A stretch of DNA of 64,000 nt from PALSA-278 sp963760285. GTDB lineage: Bacteria; Acidobacteriota; Terriglobia; Acidiferrales; UBA7541. Below the pieces are notes generated by a model. The model searched no databases. It saw nothing but the letters and a program-made list of their open reading frames with translations, and had not been told where the DNA came from. Where the stretch lies: contig CAVXCI010000003.1 in NCBI GenBank assembly GCA_963760285.1, positions 1 to 64,000 on the forward strand, in the 5' to 3' direction. This document shows positions 51,236 through 60,553 of the stretch, in pieces; the stretch's first letter is position 1; every line of letters starts with the position of its first letter. The translations under genes were made by a program, and so were the position numbers.

Positions 51236-53587
51236 CTAGTGGGCGGACTGGTCGTACTCGCGCATCCAGTCCTTCTTCTTCAGGACTTCGCGCGCCTTGG
51301 AGCCGTCTGGCGGGCCGACGATGCCGTCCTTTTCCATAAGGTCAATCAGACGCGCGGCGCGGCCGTAGCCCACGCGGAGACGGCGCTGCAGCGTGGAAGT
51401 GGAGGCGCGTCCCATTTCGCAGACCACGCGGACGGCGTCCTGGTACAAATCATCGTCCACTTCTTCGCCGCCTTCCACGCCGTCCTCGTCCATGGAGCGT
51501 GAATTGGCGTCCCGGGGCGGCTTGAGCAACTCTTCGTTGTAGATGGCCCGGGCCTGGGCGCGCCAGAAATCGCACAGCGCGGTGATTTCGTCCTCTCCCA
51601 CCAGCGGACCGTGAATGCGGTGCAGCCGCGAAGAACCCGCGGGCAGATAGAGCATGTCGCCCTTGCCGAGCAGCGATTCAGAGCCGTTGGTGTCCAGAAT
51701 GGTGCGCGAATCCACTTTGCTGGCCACGCGGAACGAAATGCGCGCGGGGAAATTGGCCTTGATGAGGCCGGTGATAACGTCCACCGAAGGGCGCTGCGTG
51801 GCCAGAATCAAGTGAATGCCCACGGCGCGCGCCATCTGCGCCAGGCGGGTGATGGACTCTTCCACGCCGTTGGTGTCCACCATCATCAGGTCGGCCAATT
51901 CGTCAATCACGATGACGATGTAAGGCAGCGGGCGATGCTCGGCGTCCTCGGCGTTTTCAAAAAGCGACAGCGACTGCTGCTTTTCGAAAGTGCGGTTGTA
52001 CTGGTCAATATTGCGGACGCCGCGCTGCGCCAGAATTTTCAGGCGGCGCTCCATTTCCAGAGTGGCGTTGCGCAAGACGTTGGACGCTACCTTGGGATCG
52101 GTGACCACTGGGGTGAAAAGATGCGGAATGTCTTCGTAGAGGCCGAGTTCCAGGCGCTTGGGATCCACCAGGACGAGTTTTACTTCGTCCGGCGTGGCCT
52201 TGTACAGAATGGCGCTGATCAGCGAATTCAGGAAAACGCTTTTGCCCGTGCCGGTGGCGCCGGCAATCAGGACATGAGGCATTTGCGTGAGGTCCGCGGC
52301 GCGAATGCGGCCGATGAGGTCCTTGCCCAGCGGAACGGTGAGCTTGGACGGCGAATGCACGAATTCCGGCGATTCAATCACCTCGCGCAGGGCGATGGTT
52401 TCGCGGACGGGATTGGGAACCTCAATGCCCACGGTGGATTTTCCGGGGATGCGTTCGATGAGAATGGATTCGGCCTGCAAGGCCAGGCAGAGATCGTCGG
52501 AAAGGCCGGTGATGCGGCTGTACTTGATGCCCGCCTCCGGCTTGAACTCAAACGTGGTGACCACCGGGCCGGGATTGATCTGCGTGATGCGTCCGGCCAC
52601 TTCGAATTCCTGCGCCTTCACTTCGATGGCGCGCGCGAATTCCTTCAACTGGTTCTCGTCCATCTTTTCGCGATGGACGGCGTTGTGCAGCAGCTCCGGC
52701 GAAGGCAGGCGGTAGCTGGTCTTGCCGCGCGAAATCTTCGGGTCGGGACCGGCGCGCCTGGCGGGCGCGGGTTTGCCGGTGTCCGGAAAAGTGATTACCG
52801 CTGGTTCCGGAGAGGAAACGGCGGCGGAAGAGTGGGCGATCACCGGAGACCAATGTTCGAGCGCGGCGTCGTTGTCGTCGTCCACGGCGATATCCTTGGC
52901 GGAGACGCGCTGGCGTGGCGCGGGCGGACGTCCTCCCACCTTGATTTCCTCCACGCGCTTGCGCAGCTTTTCCTCTTCGCGGCGTTCGCGGTAATCGCGC
53001 CAGCGTCCCACCCAGCGGCCCAGCATGGCCTCGGAATTGAGCGGCTTCTTCAGGAAATCGGCGGCGGAGGTGAACGAAAAAGTGGTGCAAAGAAAAAGCG
53101 CCACGAAAATGGAGGCGATGGAAAGCAGATGCGCGCCGACGGAATTAAACGCCGCGCGCAGCCCGTCGGACATCAACATGCCCACCAATCCCCCGGAGGG
53201 CAGCGAGCTGCGCACCTCCGGCGCGTGCAGCAGGCTCAGCTCCGCGGGAATGAAAAGCAGCAGCAGCACGTAGCCGATGGACTTGGCGATGGGCGAAGCC
53301 GTGGCGCGCCCTCGGAACCATCCCAGCCCGAAGAGGGCGATGGCCAGCGGAAAGAGAAACGCCGCATAGCCCACCAGCTCGAAGAGCAAGTCGGAGAGAT
53401 GCGCCCCCACGGGGCCAATCCAGTTGTGCGCCGGGCCGCCGACGGTGAGCGGCGCGGCCACGTCCAGAGAGGCGTCGTTGGGCGAATAGGACAGCAGGCT
53501 CAAGGCCATTAGAACGGCCAGAGTTATGCCGATAAATCCGACCAGCTCATTGAGCCGCCGGTTCTGCGTAGGCGTAAAGAATTGCAC
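51236..53587 (-). CDS. ftsK: DNA translocase FtsK
   Basis: FtsK pumps chromosomal DNA at the division septum. The 783-residue protein has four N-terminal membrane helices (for example FIGITLAVLMALSLL, AAFLFPLAIALFGLGW), a linker of about 100 residues and the motor: AGATGTGKSVFLN (Walker A near 446), IVIVIDELADLMM (Walker B), ILATQRPSVDVITG. The C-terminal winged-helix gamma domain that reads KOPS sites is present (ASTSTLQRRLRVGYGRAARL). Start follows GGAGAAATCTG. It is the first of a housekeeping block. Confidence 0.95.
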   Translation of the reverse strand: MQFFTPTQNRRLNELVGFIGITLAVLMALSLLSYSPNDASLDVAAPLTVGGPAHNWIGPVGAHLSDLLFELVGYAAFLFPLAIALFGLGWFRGRATASPIAKSIGYVLLLLFIPAELSLLHAPEVRSSLPSGGLVGMLMSDGLRAAFNSVGAHLLSIASIFVALFLCTTFSFTSAADFLKKPLNSEAMLGRWVGRWRDYRERREEEKLRKRVEEIKVGGRPPAPRQRVSAKDIAVDDDNDAALEHWSPVIAHSSAAVSSPEPAVITFPDTGKPAPARRAGPDPKISRGKTSYRLPSPELLHNAVHREKMDENQLKEFARAIEVKAQEFEVAGRITQINPGPVVTTFEFKPEAGIKYSRITGLSDDLCLALQAESILIERIPGKSTVGIEVPNPVRETIALREVIESPEFVHSPSKLTVPLGKDLIGRIRAADLTQMPHVLIAGATGTGKSVFLNSLISAILYKATPDEVKLVLVDPKRLELGLYEDIPHLFTPVVTDPKVASNVLRNATLEMERRLKILAQRGVRNIDQYNRTFEKQQSLSLFENAEDAEHRPLPYIVIVIDELADLMMVDTNGVEESITRLAQMARAVGIHLILATQRPSVDVITGLIKANFPARISFRVASKVDSRTILDTNGSESLLGKGDMLYLPAGSSRLHRIHGPLVGEDEITALCDFWRAQARAIYNEELLKPPRDANSRSMDEDGVEGGEEVDDDLYQDAVRVVCEMGRASTSTLQRRLRVGYGRAARLIDLMEKDGIVGPPDGSKAREVLKKKDWMREYDQSAH

Positions 53588-53645
53588 AGATTTCTCCTGC
53601 GATGGGGGAAGGCAGGACTACAGTCATTTGCAGCCGGCGCGGGCG

Positions 53646-54491
53646 CTAGCGCGCGTGGCCACGATGGAGGAACACGAGAAACAGGATGAGGATACCAAAG
53701 AGCAGGCGATAGTAAACGAAAACTTTCAGCGTGCGTGTCTGAAGGTAACGCAGAAAAAGCGCGATGACCGCGTAGCCCACCACGCCGGAGATCACGATGG
53801 CGATGAGAATAGTGGAGCGGGGAATGTCCAGCCCGCCGCTGTGCTGCAATTTCAGCAGCTTGGGGACCTCCTTCACGGCCGCGCCGGCGATGATCGGAGT
53901 GGAGAGCAGGAAGGAGAAGCGCGCGGCGGTTTCGCGGGTCATGTCGCGGAACAGCCCGGCGGTGATGGTGATGCCAGAGCGGGAGACGCCGGGGAAAAGC
54001 GCCAGAGCCTGCGCGGCGCCGACGCAGAGGGAATCACTTAGGGTGACTTCCTCCAGGGGGCGAAGATGGCGGGCGTGCTGGTCTCCCCACCACATCAAAA
54101 GGCCCACGAGGATGAGGGCGAAGGCGATGGGGACGGGCTGGCGGAGAGCGGTCTCAATTTTTTCCTGGAACAGAAAGCCGAGAATCGCGGCGGGGATGGT
54201 CCCGGCGACGAGATACCAGAAGAGGCGGCGATTACGCCGCACGTCCTCGTCGCTGGCATAGGCGGGATAGTGCATGCCGACGCCGGCGAGGGTTAATTCC
54301 ACCCAGTCGCGCAGGAAGTAGACCAGCACGGCGACCAGCGTGCCGACGTGCAGTGCCACGTCAAACGGCAGTCCGCCGTCGGGCCAGCCCAGCAGCCAGG
54401 GAAAAAGAACCAGATGCGCGGTGCTGCTGACGGGCAGAAATTCCGTCAGGCCCTGGATGATGGCGAGGATAACGGCCTGGTAGAGGTGCAT
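53646..54491 (-). CDS. uppP: Undecaprenyl-diphosphatase
   Basis: UppP/BacA dephosphorylates undecaprenyl diphosphate for recycling of the cell-wall lipid carrier. The 281-residue membrane protein contains IIQGLTEFLPVSSTAHLVLF with the catalytic Glu and the active-site segment LFPGVSRSGITITAGL, plus about eight helices. Family length is usual (265-280). The 5' end overlaps the GNAT gene by 46 bases, so they are expressed together. Confidence 0.95.
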   Translation of the reverse strand: MHLYQAVILAIIQGLTEFLPVSSTAHLVLFPWLLGWPDGGLPFDVALHVGTLVAVLVYFLRDWVELTLAGVGMHYPAYASDEDVRRNRRLFWYLVAGTIPAAILGFLFQEKIETALRQPVPIAFALILVGLLMWWGDQHARHLRPLEEVTLSDSLCVGAAQALALFPGVSRSGITITAGLFRDMTRETAARFSFLLSTPIIAGAAVKEVPKLLKLQHSGGLDIPRSTILIAIVISGVVGYAVIALFLRYLQTRTLKVFVYYRLLFGILILFLVFLHRGHAR

Positions 54492-54961
54492 GTCGGTTGT
54501 CTCTCCTGAGATTGGCGCAGATCACGCGTCATGGCCAGAGCGTCCAGCCGGTCGGCGTAATAATCCTTCAAAACGCCCACAGTGTTGTAACCGTGATGGC
54601 GCCAGAAGGCAATGGCCGGGGCGTTGTCCACGGCGGTTTCCAGTTCCACGTTATGCACGCCACTCGCGGCCATGGTTTCTTCCGCGGCAGCCACCAGAGC
54701 GGAACCCACGCCGCGGCGGCGAAACTCTTCAGCCACGTCGAGCGAGATGATGTGGCCTTCGCGCCCGGCGCTGTGCGTAAGAATAAATCCGGCGATGGCG
54801 CCGCCGTCGCCTTCGCTCACCAGGCATTGCGCGCCGTGCAGGCGTAGAAAACTGCGCAGCGTCCGGCGCGAATAGGCGATGTGCGGAGGGAAACAGGCGC
54901 AGTCGAGAGCGTGCAGCGCGTCAAAATCGCGCGGCTGCCATGAGCGGATGCGTGGCTCCAA
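54446..54961 (-). CDS. GNAT N-acetyltransferase, RimI-like
   Basis: A TTG at 54961, six bases after GGAGG and three bases after the rnj stop, gives a 171-residue protein: LEPRIRSWQPRDFDALHALD, ISLDVAEEFRRRGVGSALV (acetyl-CoA pyrophosphate loop), NVELETAVDNAPAIAFWRHH and GYNTVGVLKDYYADRLDA. This matches RimI-type acetyltransferases for ribosomal-protein or other N-termini. The ORF is open further upstream inside rnj, but that stretch is not GNAT-like. Tail (about 25 residues) is translated over the uppP start. Confidence 0.85.
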   Translation of the reverse strand: MEPRIRSWQPRDFDALHALDCACFPPHIAYSRRTLRSFLRLHGAQCLVSEGDGGAIAGFILTHSAGREGHIISLDVAEEFRRRGVGSALVAAAEETMAASGVHNVELETAVDNAPAIAFWRHHGYNTVGVLKDYYADRLDALAMTRDLRQSQERQPTCTSTRPLSSPSSRA

Positions 54962-54963
54962 CC

Positions 54964-56631
54964 CTAGACCTCCAGAATCACGGGGAGGATGAGGGGACGT
55001 TTGGAGGTCTGCTTGCTCAAGTAGCGCTTCAAATCCGAGCGGATTTTTTCCTTGATGACGCCCCAATCGCCCTTTTCCTCGGGGTTGGATTTCTCGATGG
55101 TGTCCAACACCACGTCGCGGACGCGGCTCATCAGTTCCTGGCCGTCTTCCGAGGGCATGAAGCCGCGGGTGACGATTTCCGGCTTGGATTCCACTTTGCC
55201 GGAATGTTTATTGATGGCGATGATGGCCACCACCACCCCGTCTTCAGCCAGATGCCGGCGATCGCGTATGACCACGTCTTCCAGTTCTTCCAGCGAGCCG
55301 GAATCCACCAGGATGCGGCCGGAAACCACCGGCTCGCGGCGGAACGCGCCCTCGGCGGTGAATTCGAGAGGTTGTCCGCTTTCCAGCAGAAGAATTTCGC
55401 CGGAAACCGCGCCCACCTGTTCCGCCAGCGCGGCGTGGAGGAACAGCTGGCGATACTCACCATGAATGGGAACGAAATATTTCGGTCGGACCAGGTTCAG
55501 GAGCAGTTTCATCTCTTCCTGGCTGGCGTGGCCGGAAACGTGAATGGGAGCGGACGGGCTGCCTTCGTAATAGACCAGCACCTGGCGGCGGAAAAGATGG
55601 TCAATCATGCGGAAAATGGATTTTTCGTTGCCGGGAATCAGGCGCGCGGAAAGAATCAGCGAGTCCCGCTCGTTGATGCTCATCAGGCGGTGGTTATCCA
55701 GCGCCAGCCGTGACAGCGCGGACATAGGCTCGCCCTGGCTGCCGCTTACCAAAATGACCAGCTTTTTGGGATCGAAAGTCTTCAGGTCCTGCTGGCGGAC
55801 CAGGCTGCCATCGGGAATGTGCAGGCGGTTGAGATTGTGGGCCGTCTCCACGTTGCTTTCCATGCTGCGTCCCACGATGCCGATTTTTCTGCCGGACTGG
55901 GCGGCGATGTCCATCACCTGCTGAATGCGGTGAATGGAGCTGGCGAAGCAGGTCACGAACACGCGGCGCGGCGCGGAGCGAATTAATTCCTCCAGGCGCG
56001 GCCAGACGGCGCGCTCCGATGGCGTCGAGCCGGAGCGTTCCACGTTGGTGCTGTCACTGAAAAGCGCCAGGACGCCTTCGCGGCCGTAGCGGGCCATAGC
56101 GTGGAGATCGAAGGGAGTTTCATCAATGGGCGTCTGGTCAATTTTGAAATCGCCGGTGTGAATGATCACGCCCAGAGGCGTGCGGATGGCCAGGGCCACG
56201 CAATCAATGGTGCTATGCGTGACGTGGATGAACTCCATCGAAAACGGGCCAAGCACGAGCGTGCCGCCGGCCTTGATTTCATGGAGCCGCGTTGTTTCCA
56301 GAAGAGCGTGCTCTTCCAGGCGGCGCTTCACCAGCTCCAGCGTGAACTGTGTGCCGTAGATGGGCACGTTGAGGTCGCGCAGGATGTAGGGCAGCGCGCC
56401 GATGTGATCTTCGTGGGCGTGAGTGAGGATGATGGCGCGAACCAGCTCGCGGTTCTGCTTGAGGTAGGTGATGTCCGGGATGACCACGTCCACGCCGAGG
56501 AGCTCGGCCTCGGGAAACATCATCCCCGCGTCAATGACGATGATGTCGTCGCCATAGCGCAACGCCATCATGTTCATGCCAAATTCGCCCAGTCCGCCCA
56601 GCGGAATGGCCCACAACGATTGTGTGCTCAA
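54964..56631 (-). CDS. rnj: Ribonuclease J
   Basis: The 555-residue protein is a beta-CASP metallo-beta-lactamase RNase. It has LTHAHEDHIGALPYILRD near residue 70 (metal ligands HxHxDH), VTHSTIDCVALAI, IIHTGDFKIDQTP, then beta-CASP motifs CFASSIHRIQQVM, VSGSQGEP and IHVSGHASQEEM, and a C-terminal domain (DRRHLAEDGVVVAIIAI). It degrades and matures mRNA and rRNA with 5'-exo and endonuclease activity in the known family. First gene of the run rnj-GNAT-uppP. AAGGAACC lies before the ATG. Confidence 0.95.
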   Translation of the reverse strand: MSTQSLWAIPLGGLGEFGMNMMALRYGDDIIVIDAGMMFPEAELLGVDVVIPDITYLKQNRELVRAIILTHAHEDHIGALPYILRDLNVPIYGTQFTLELVKRRLEEHALLETTRLHEIKAGGTLVLGPFSMEFIHVTHSTIDCVALAIRTPLGVIIHTGDFKIDQTPIDETPFDLHAMARYGREGVLALFSDSTNVERSGSTPSERAVWPRLEELIRSAPRRVFVTCFASSIHRIQQVMDIAAQSGRKIGIVGRSMESNVETAHNLNRLHIPDGSLVRQQDLKTFDPKKLVILVSGSQGEPMSALSRLALDNHRLMSINERDSLILSARLIPGNEKSIFRMIDHLFRRQVLVYYEGSPSAPIHVSGHASQEEMKLLLNLVRPKYFVPIHGEYRQLFLHAALAEQVGAVSGEILLLESGQPLEFTAEGAFRREPVVSGRILVDSGSLEELEDVVIRDRRHLAEDGVVVAIIAINKHSGKVESKPEIVTRGFMPSEDGQELMSRVRDVVLDTIEKSNPEEKGDWGVIKEKIRSDLKRYLSKQTSKRPLILPVILEV

Positions 56632-56723
56632 AGGTTCCTTCTATTCCTTCCAAATGCCTTCAAGTGGGCAATCGTATCACAAGGTTGGCGCACTGCAGTT
56701 GGCTGCTGCGATGTGGTGGCGGC

Positions 56724-57161
56724 TCAGTTTGAACTTTCGGTCTTGGCCACGATGGTCAAATTGCGAAGCTTGGCAAGACTCACAGATCGTTGGCCATTCT
56801 TCCCGACCTTGCCTGCACACCGCCATGCTAATGCGCCGGGGCCATCATAAACAATCTCAGCCTCCTCAGGGGAGACCACGCGCAGTACCACCAAGCGCTT
56901 GGATTCCGAATACATTGCGATGCGTTTCCCCGCCGTCATCTTGATTTGAACATCATTCCCCAAGGCGTCCTCCGCATCATGCCCGGAGTGAGACATTGGG
57001 TACAATTCGAGGCCGAGTGCCTCTGCGGCGACAACTTCCCCTATTGAGCCCATGAGATGGCCGTCCGGGGTGAATTTGCGCGGATAATATCGGGCCTCTA
57101 GGTCTTTGACAGCCTGATAAATGGCTGCCACAGGGCCTGGGAGCTTGATTGGTTGGCTCAC
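56724..57161 (-). CDS. Small nuclease-like protein (DUF6998-like, PD-(D/E)XK pattern)
   Basis: The start is set at GTG 57161 (AGAGGACGTGCATT upstream), giving 145 residues. LMGSIGEVVAAEALGLEL, then SHSGHDAEDALGNDVQIKMT, shows E...D...(Q)xK with spacing like PD-(D/E)XK nucleases. The following strand RLVVLRVVSPEEAEIVYDG and the tail KNGQRSVSLAKL also fit restriction-endonuclease-like families. The upstream open frame to 57356 is a shadow of the next gene's antisense. No partner methylase is seen. Confidence 0.6.
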   Translation of the reverse strand: MSQPIKLPGPVAAIYQAVKDLEARYYPRKFTPDGHLMGSIGEVVAAEALGLELYPMSHSGHDAEDALGNDVQIKMTAGKRIAMYSESKRLVVLRVVSPEEAEIVYDGPGALAWRCAGKVGKNGQRSVSLAKLRNLTIVAKTESSN

Positions 57162-57226
57162 AATGCACGTCCTCTTGCGATCTCGTGATTGTGTCGTCCG
57201 AGATGACGCAGTCCTGCAATTTCGTT

Positions 57227-57373
57227 TCATCCACGGGCCCGACGAGCAAACATTCCGATGACCGCGCCGATTGCCGCGCCGAGGGCCATCCACTGCGCCA
57301 TGTGATGTGTTGCCGCTCCCATCGCCACGCCAACCGCCACGCCGGTCGCCACCCACACTCCCATGGATTTCAT
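57227..57373 (-). CDS. Small glycine-zipper membrane protein
   Basis: Reading from ATG 57373 gives 48 residues starting MKSMGVWVATGVAVGVAMGA, followed by ATHHMAQWMALGAAIGAVIG and a basic end (MFARRARG) before TGA. The two helices have G-x-x-x-G patterns as in glycine-zipper proteins. It is too short for most gene finders but has a clean start and stop and is in frame with no overlap to its neighbours. Confidence 0.6.
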   Translation of the reverse strand: MKSMGVWVATGVAVGVAMGAATHHMAQWMALGAAIGAVIGMFARRARG

Positions 57374-57458
57374 CGCATGAAGTCCTTCTGAGCGCACATT
57401 TCAGTCAGCGCATCTCTCGGGGGAATGTCCGTTTGCAGCGGTTTCAAGAATCGCGCTG

Positions 57459-57731
57459 CTATTCTCTGCCGGAAAGCAATTTCGCGACGCCGACCAGCAG
57501 CACCGCTCCTACCGTGGCCGCCGCGAGGCTGCCGATGAAGCCGAAGGCCATCACGCCGAGACGCGAAAAGATCCAGCCGCCGATCACCGCGCCAATCAGT
57601 CCCAGGATAATATTGCCCAGGCAGCCGAATCCGCGGCCGCGCATCAGCGTGCCGGTGAGCCAGCCGGCAATCAGGCCAACGACAATCCAGTAAACCCATC
57701 CGGGACCGACGTAAACGCCAAACGTGTGCAT
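57459..57731 (-). CDS. GlsB/YeaQ/YmgE-family small membrane protein
   Basis: The 90-residue protein has three helices with the family pattern: VYWIVVGLIAGWLTGTLMRG, FGCLGNIILGLIGAVIGGWI, then an Ala/Gly-rich final helix. These stress-response membrane proteins (transglycosylase-associated type) have no defined activity. GGAGGAAAACTCC precedes the ATG. It lies 17 bases downstream of speB on the same strand and may be co-transcribed with it. Confidence 0.85.
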   Translation of the reverse strand: MHTFGVYVGPGWVYWIVVGLIAGWLTGTLMRGRGFGCLGNIILGLIGAVIGGWIFSRLGVMAFGFIGSLAAATVGAVLLVGVAKLLSGRE

Positions 57732-57748
57732 GGAGTTTTCCTCCGCGG

Positions 57749-58639
57749 CTATTGGCCGCTGAAAATATAGCCCAGCGAGCGGTAAATCAGCTTGGCGGCC
57801 AGGAAATCGGACGCATGATCGCCGGGCTGGGGCAGAAGTTCGACCACGTCCATGGCGACGATTTTGCGCGCGGCAGCCACCGCGCGAATCAGCGCGGTCA
57901 CCTGATACCAGTCCATCCCGCCCGGCTCGGGGGTGCCGGTGGCAGGCACGTAGGCGGGATCGAAGCCGTCGAGGTCAATGGTCAGGTAAACGTGCTGGCT
58001 GAGCGATTCCACCACGCGGGGAATCCACTGCTCCATCGGCGCTTTGACGATGTCCTTTGCCCAGAAAATCTTCGTCGGCAGTGATGGAATTGCCTCGGCT
58101 TCCTCCTCGCACAGCGACCGGATGCCCACCTGCACCAGAGGGGCGAATTCGCCGCTGCGCCGCATGGCCGCGGCGTGGCTGTTGGGATTGCCCTGATAGC
58201 CGTCGCGGAGGTCGGCATGGGCGTCAATCTGCAGGACGGACACGCCCGGAAACACCTTGGCTGCTGCTGCCACCAGCGGCGGAGTCAGCGAATGTTCGCC
58301 GCCCAAAACCACGGGGAACTTGCCATCGTTCAGGAGCTGGAGTTCGGCCTCGCCTAGCTCCGCCAGGACATCATCGAGCGATCCTTCGTGGGTCTCCAGC
58401 GGCGGTATCGTGCAGATGCCAATGGACTTATACGTCTCGCGCTGGAGCTCTTCGTCCCACGTTTCCATGTTGCGGCTAGCGGCAATGATGGCTCCGGGGC
58501 CATTGCGCGTGCCGTGCTCATAGGATGTGGTGCGCTCCAGTGGAACCGGGAAAATCACCGCCTTGGAATTCTTGTAGCTGGAGAACTCCTCCGGCAGTCC
58601 GCCGAAGTTTTCGGGAGCTTCTTTTCGGTAATCTCGCAT
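57749..58639 (-). CDS. speB: Agmatinase / arginase-family ureohydrolase
   Basis: The 296-residue product begins at ATG 58639 (MRDYRKEAPENFGG). It has all ureohydrolase motifs: VVLGGEHSLTPP, SVLQIDAHADLRD (Mn ligands D, H, D), SHAAAMRR, and YLTIDLDGFDPAYVPATGTP. Agmatinase converts agmatine to putrescine and urea. Agmatinase is preferred over arginase because a pyruvoyl-dependent arginine decarboxylase (63349) and a deoxyhypusine-synthase homologue (58757) are close. It is divergent from the latter with 117 bases of shared promoter region. Confidence 0.88.
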   Translation of the reverse strand: MRDYRKEAPENFGGLPEEFSSYKNSKAVIFPVPLERTTSYEHGTRNGPGAIIAASRNMETWDEELQRETYKSIGICTIPPLETHEGSLDDVLAELGEAELQLLNDGKFPVVLGGEHSLTPPLVAAAAKVFPGVSVLQIDAHADLRDGYQGNPNSHAAAMRRSGEFAPLVQVGIRSLCEEEAEAIPSLPTKIFWAKDIVKAPMEQWIPRVVESLSQHVYLTIDLDGFDPAYVPATGTPEPGGMDWYQVTALIRAVAAARKIVAMDVVELLPQPGDHASDFLAAKLIYRSLGYIFSGQ

Positions 58640-58756
58640 AGGCTGCTTTTTTCTTTTGCCTTCCTTGGCGCTTCTCGGGACAATACTGCCTCGCTCCGGG
58701 GACTGCTCCATCCGGCCCGCCCCGTCGCGATGCCTACATTACCTGCGAGGAGACGC

Positions 58757-59866
58757 ATGGCAAAGCAGAAAAAGACCGTGACCGGAAGAATCCTGCATGA
58801 CCCGGTGGCCGACAAGCTGACCCCCATCTACCCGCTGGACCTCGCCCAGGCGCGCACCGTGGACGGCCTCGTCCGGGCCATGGGCCAGACCGCGTTTACC
58901 GGACGGCAGGTGGGCGATGCTGCGGACGTGGTGGAAGCCATGGCGCGGGATAAGGACTGCTTCAACGTGATGACCCTGGCGGGCGCTCTCACCGTGGGCA
59001 AGATGGGGCTGGTCTTCTGCGATCTGGTGGAATCGGGAGTGATCAAGGCCATCGTTTCGACCGGCGCGCTGATGGCTCATGGACTGGTGGAAGCCACCGG
59101 CCGGTCGCATTTCCGCTATGACGAAAAAATGAGCGACAACGAGCTTTTCCTCGCCGGTTACAACCGCGTCTACGATTCGCTGGAGCCCGAAGTGAATCTG
59201 GATCACGTGGAAGAAGTGGTTGACAGCATTCTGTGGGAATGGGACCCCACCGAGCCGGTATGCAGCTGGAAGCTGAACCAGCGCATCGGGCAGTTGCTGA
59301 TGAAAAAAGCGCAAGGGCGGGGCATTCTGAAATCGTGCGCGGAGAAGAATGTGCCCGTGTTCGTCCCAGCGTTCACCGATTCCGAGCTGGGCATTGATTT
59401 TGCGTTGCACCAGCGGGTGCGCCGCCAAAAAGGACAGGCGCAGTTGCGCTACGATCCTTTCGTGGATTTTGAGCACTACGCCGAAACCATGATGGCCACC
59501 AAGCGAATGGGCATCCTCACCATCGGCGGCGGAGTCCCGCGCAACTGGGCGCAGCAGTTTGGCGTCTACGCGGAACTGCTCACCCGCCGCGGTTTTCCGG
59601 GCTTCGAAAATCTCCCGCTGAAACGCTATAACTACGGTGTCCGCATCTGTCCGGAGCCGGTCTATTGGGGCGGGCTTTCCGGCAGCACTTACACCGAGGC
59701 GGTTTCCTGGGGCAAGTTTGTTCCCAAAGCCGAAGGCGGAATGTTCGCCGAAGTGTTTGACGACGCCACCGTCGCCCTGCCGCTGGTCGCCGGAGCCGTC
59801 CTCGAACGCATCGGCTACTTCGGTCGCGCCGCGGCCAAGCCTGCGCGCCGCAAAAGGCGGAAGTGA
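58757..59866 (+). CDS. Deoxyhypusine-synthase-family aminobutyltransferase
   Basis: The 369-residue product starts at ATG 58757 (CGAGGAGACGC upstream). Family segments include GLVRAMGQTAFTGRQVGDA, MTLAGALTVGKMGLVF, IVSTGALMAHGLVEATG, GGGVPRNWAQQF and TEAVSWGKFVPKAEG, whose Lys near 319 corresponds to the catalytic lysine of deoxyhypusine synthase. Bacteria lack eIF5A, so the acceptor must differ. Plant homospermidine synthase evolved from the same family, so transfer of an aminobutyl group to putrescine is a reasonable idea. The basic tail (PARRKRRK) and the last 36 codons are found again at 61327-61434. Confidence 0.85.
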   Translation: MAKQKKTVTGRILHDPVADKLTPIYPLDLAQARTVDGLVRAMGQTAFTGRQVGDAADVVEAMARDKDCFNVMTLAGALTVGKMGLVFCDLVESGVIKAIVSTGALMAHGLVEATGRSHFRYDEKMSDNELFLAGYNRVYDSLEPEVNLDHVEEVVDSILWEWDPTEPVCSWKLNQRIGQLLMKKAQGRGILKSCAEKNVPVFVPAFTDSELGIDFALHQRVRRQKGQAQLRYDPFVDFEHYAETMMATKRMGILTIGGGVPRNWAQQFGVYAELLTRRGFPGFENLPLKRYNYGVRICPEPVYWGGLSGSTYTEAVSWGKFVPKAEGGMFAEVFDDATVALPLVAGAVLERIGYFGRAAAKPARRKRRK

Positions 59867-59940
59867 TGCAGCCAGCGTTCCGATGAGAGCTGGAACTCAG
59901 ATGCGCTGGTGGTTGTTGGCTTCAAGAGGCTGATGCCAAC

Positions 59941-60549
59941 GTGTTGCGGCGCGGACAACTCATCGCTGAAATTTCGCCAGCAGATATCGAGGGCCTTGTG
60001 ATCGAGCGGGCACAAGAAGGAGGGACTCTCGAACTGAAGCGCGAAATATATAACGCCGCGTTGCCTTCCCAGAAAATTGAAGAGCAAATTTGCGGATGGG
60101 CGTGTGATCTTGCCGCATTGGCGAATGCCGGCGGGGGTCACATCATAATTGGTGTGGATGCTGACGTGCATGAGAGAGCTTTTGAACTTCGGCCACTATT
60201 GGGGGATCAGGCTAAACGTTTGGCTGACCGCTTACGAGATCATGCAATTGAATACGTCAGGCCGCATATCATTTCGCTAGAGATTGCCGATTTTCAAATA
60301 AGGGCGGAAGATTGGGTGGTGATAGCACAAGTGCCCGACAGCGAGGCTAAGCCTCACATGTGCATTTATGGCAGCCAGACGAGATATATGATTCGCGATG
60401 GTAATAAACGGCGCGCGATGACCCACGCTGAGGTCGAGGCGGCAATCAGGGGCCGTTCCAGCGACCAGATCTTGCATCTACTTCTTCAGGAGGTCCGCGC
60501 GCTCCATTCGCGTTTGGCCGCGATAGAGCGGTGGATCGAGGAGGATTAA
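59941..60549 (+). CDS. AlbA_2 (Schlafen-type) domain protein
   Basis: From GTG 59941 the 202-residue protein has the AlbA_2 pattern: EGGTLELKREIYNA, then CGWACDLAALANAGGGHIII with GVDAD, and further RAEDWVVIAQVPDSE and TRYMIRDGNKRRAMTHAEVE. This nucleic-acid-binding domain occurs in Schlafen-like proteins and in several defence genes. The C-terminal helix is leucine-rich. It is followed after four bases by an unknown gene on the same strand. Both lie between two copies of the dhs 3' end. Confidence 0.7.
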   Translation: MLRRGQLIAEISPADIEGLVIERAQEGGTLELKREIYNAALPSQKIEEQICGWACDLAALANAGGGHIIIGVDADVHERAFELRPLLGDQAKRLADRLRDHAIEYVRPHIISLEIADFQIRAEDWVVIAQVPDSEAKPHMCIYGSQTRYMIRDGNKRRAMTHAEVEAAIRGRSSDQILHLLLQEVRALHSRLAAIERWIEED

Positions 60550-60553
60550 CATC

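Noticed and set aside
51611..53512. Long plus-strand open frame of about 630 codons opposite ftsK
   Set aside because: Shadow of ftsK. No motifs, and biased composition from reading GC-rich codons backwards.
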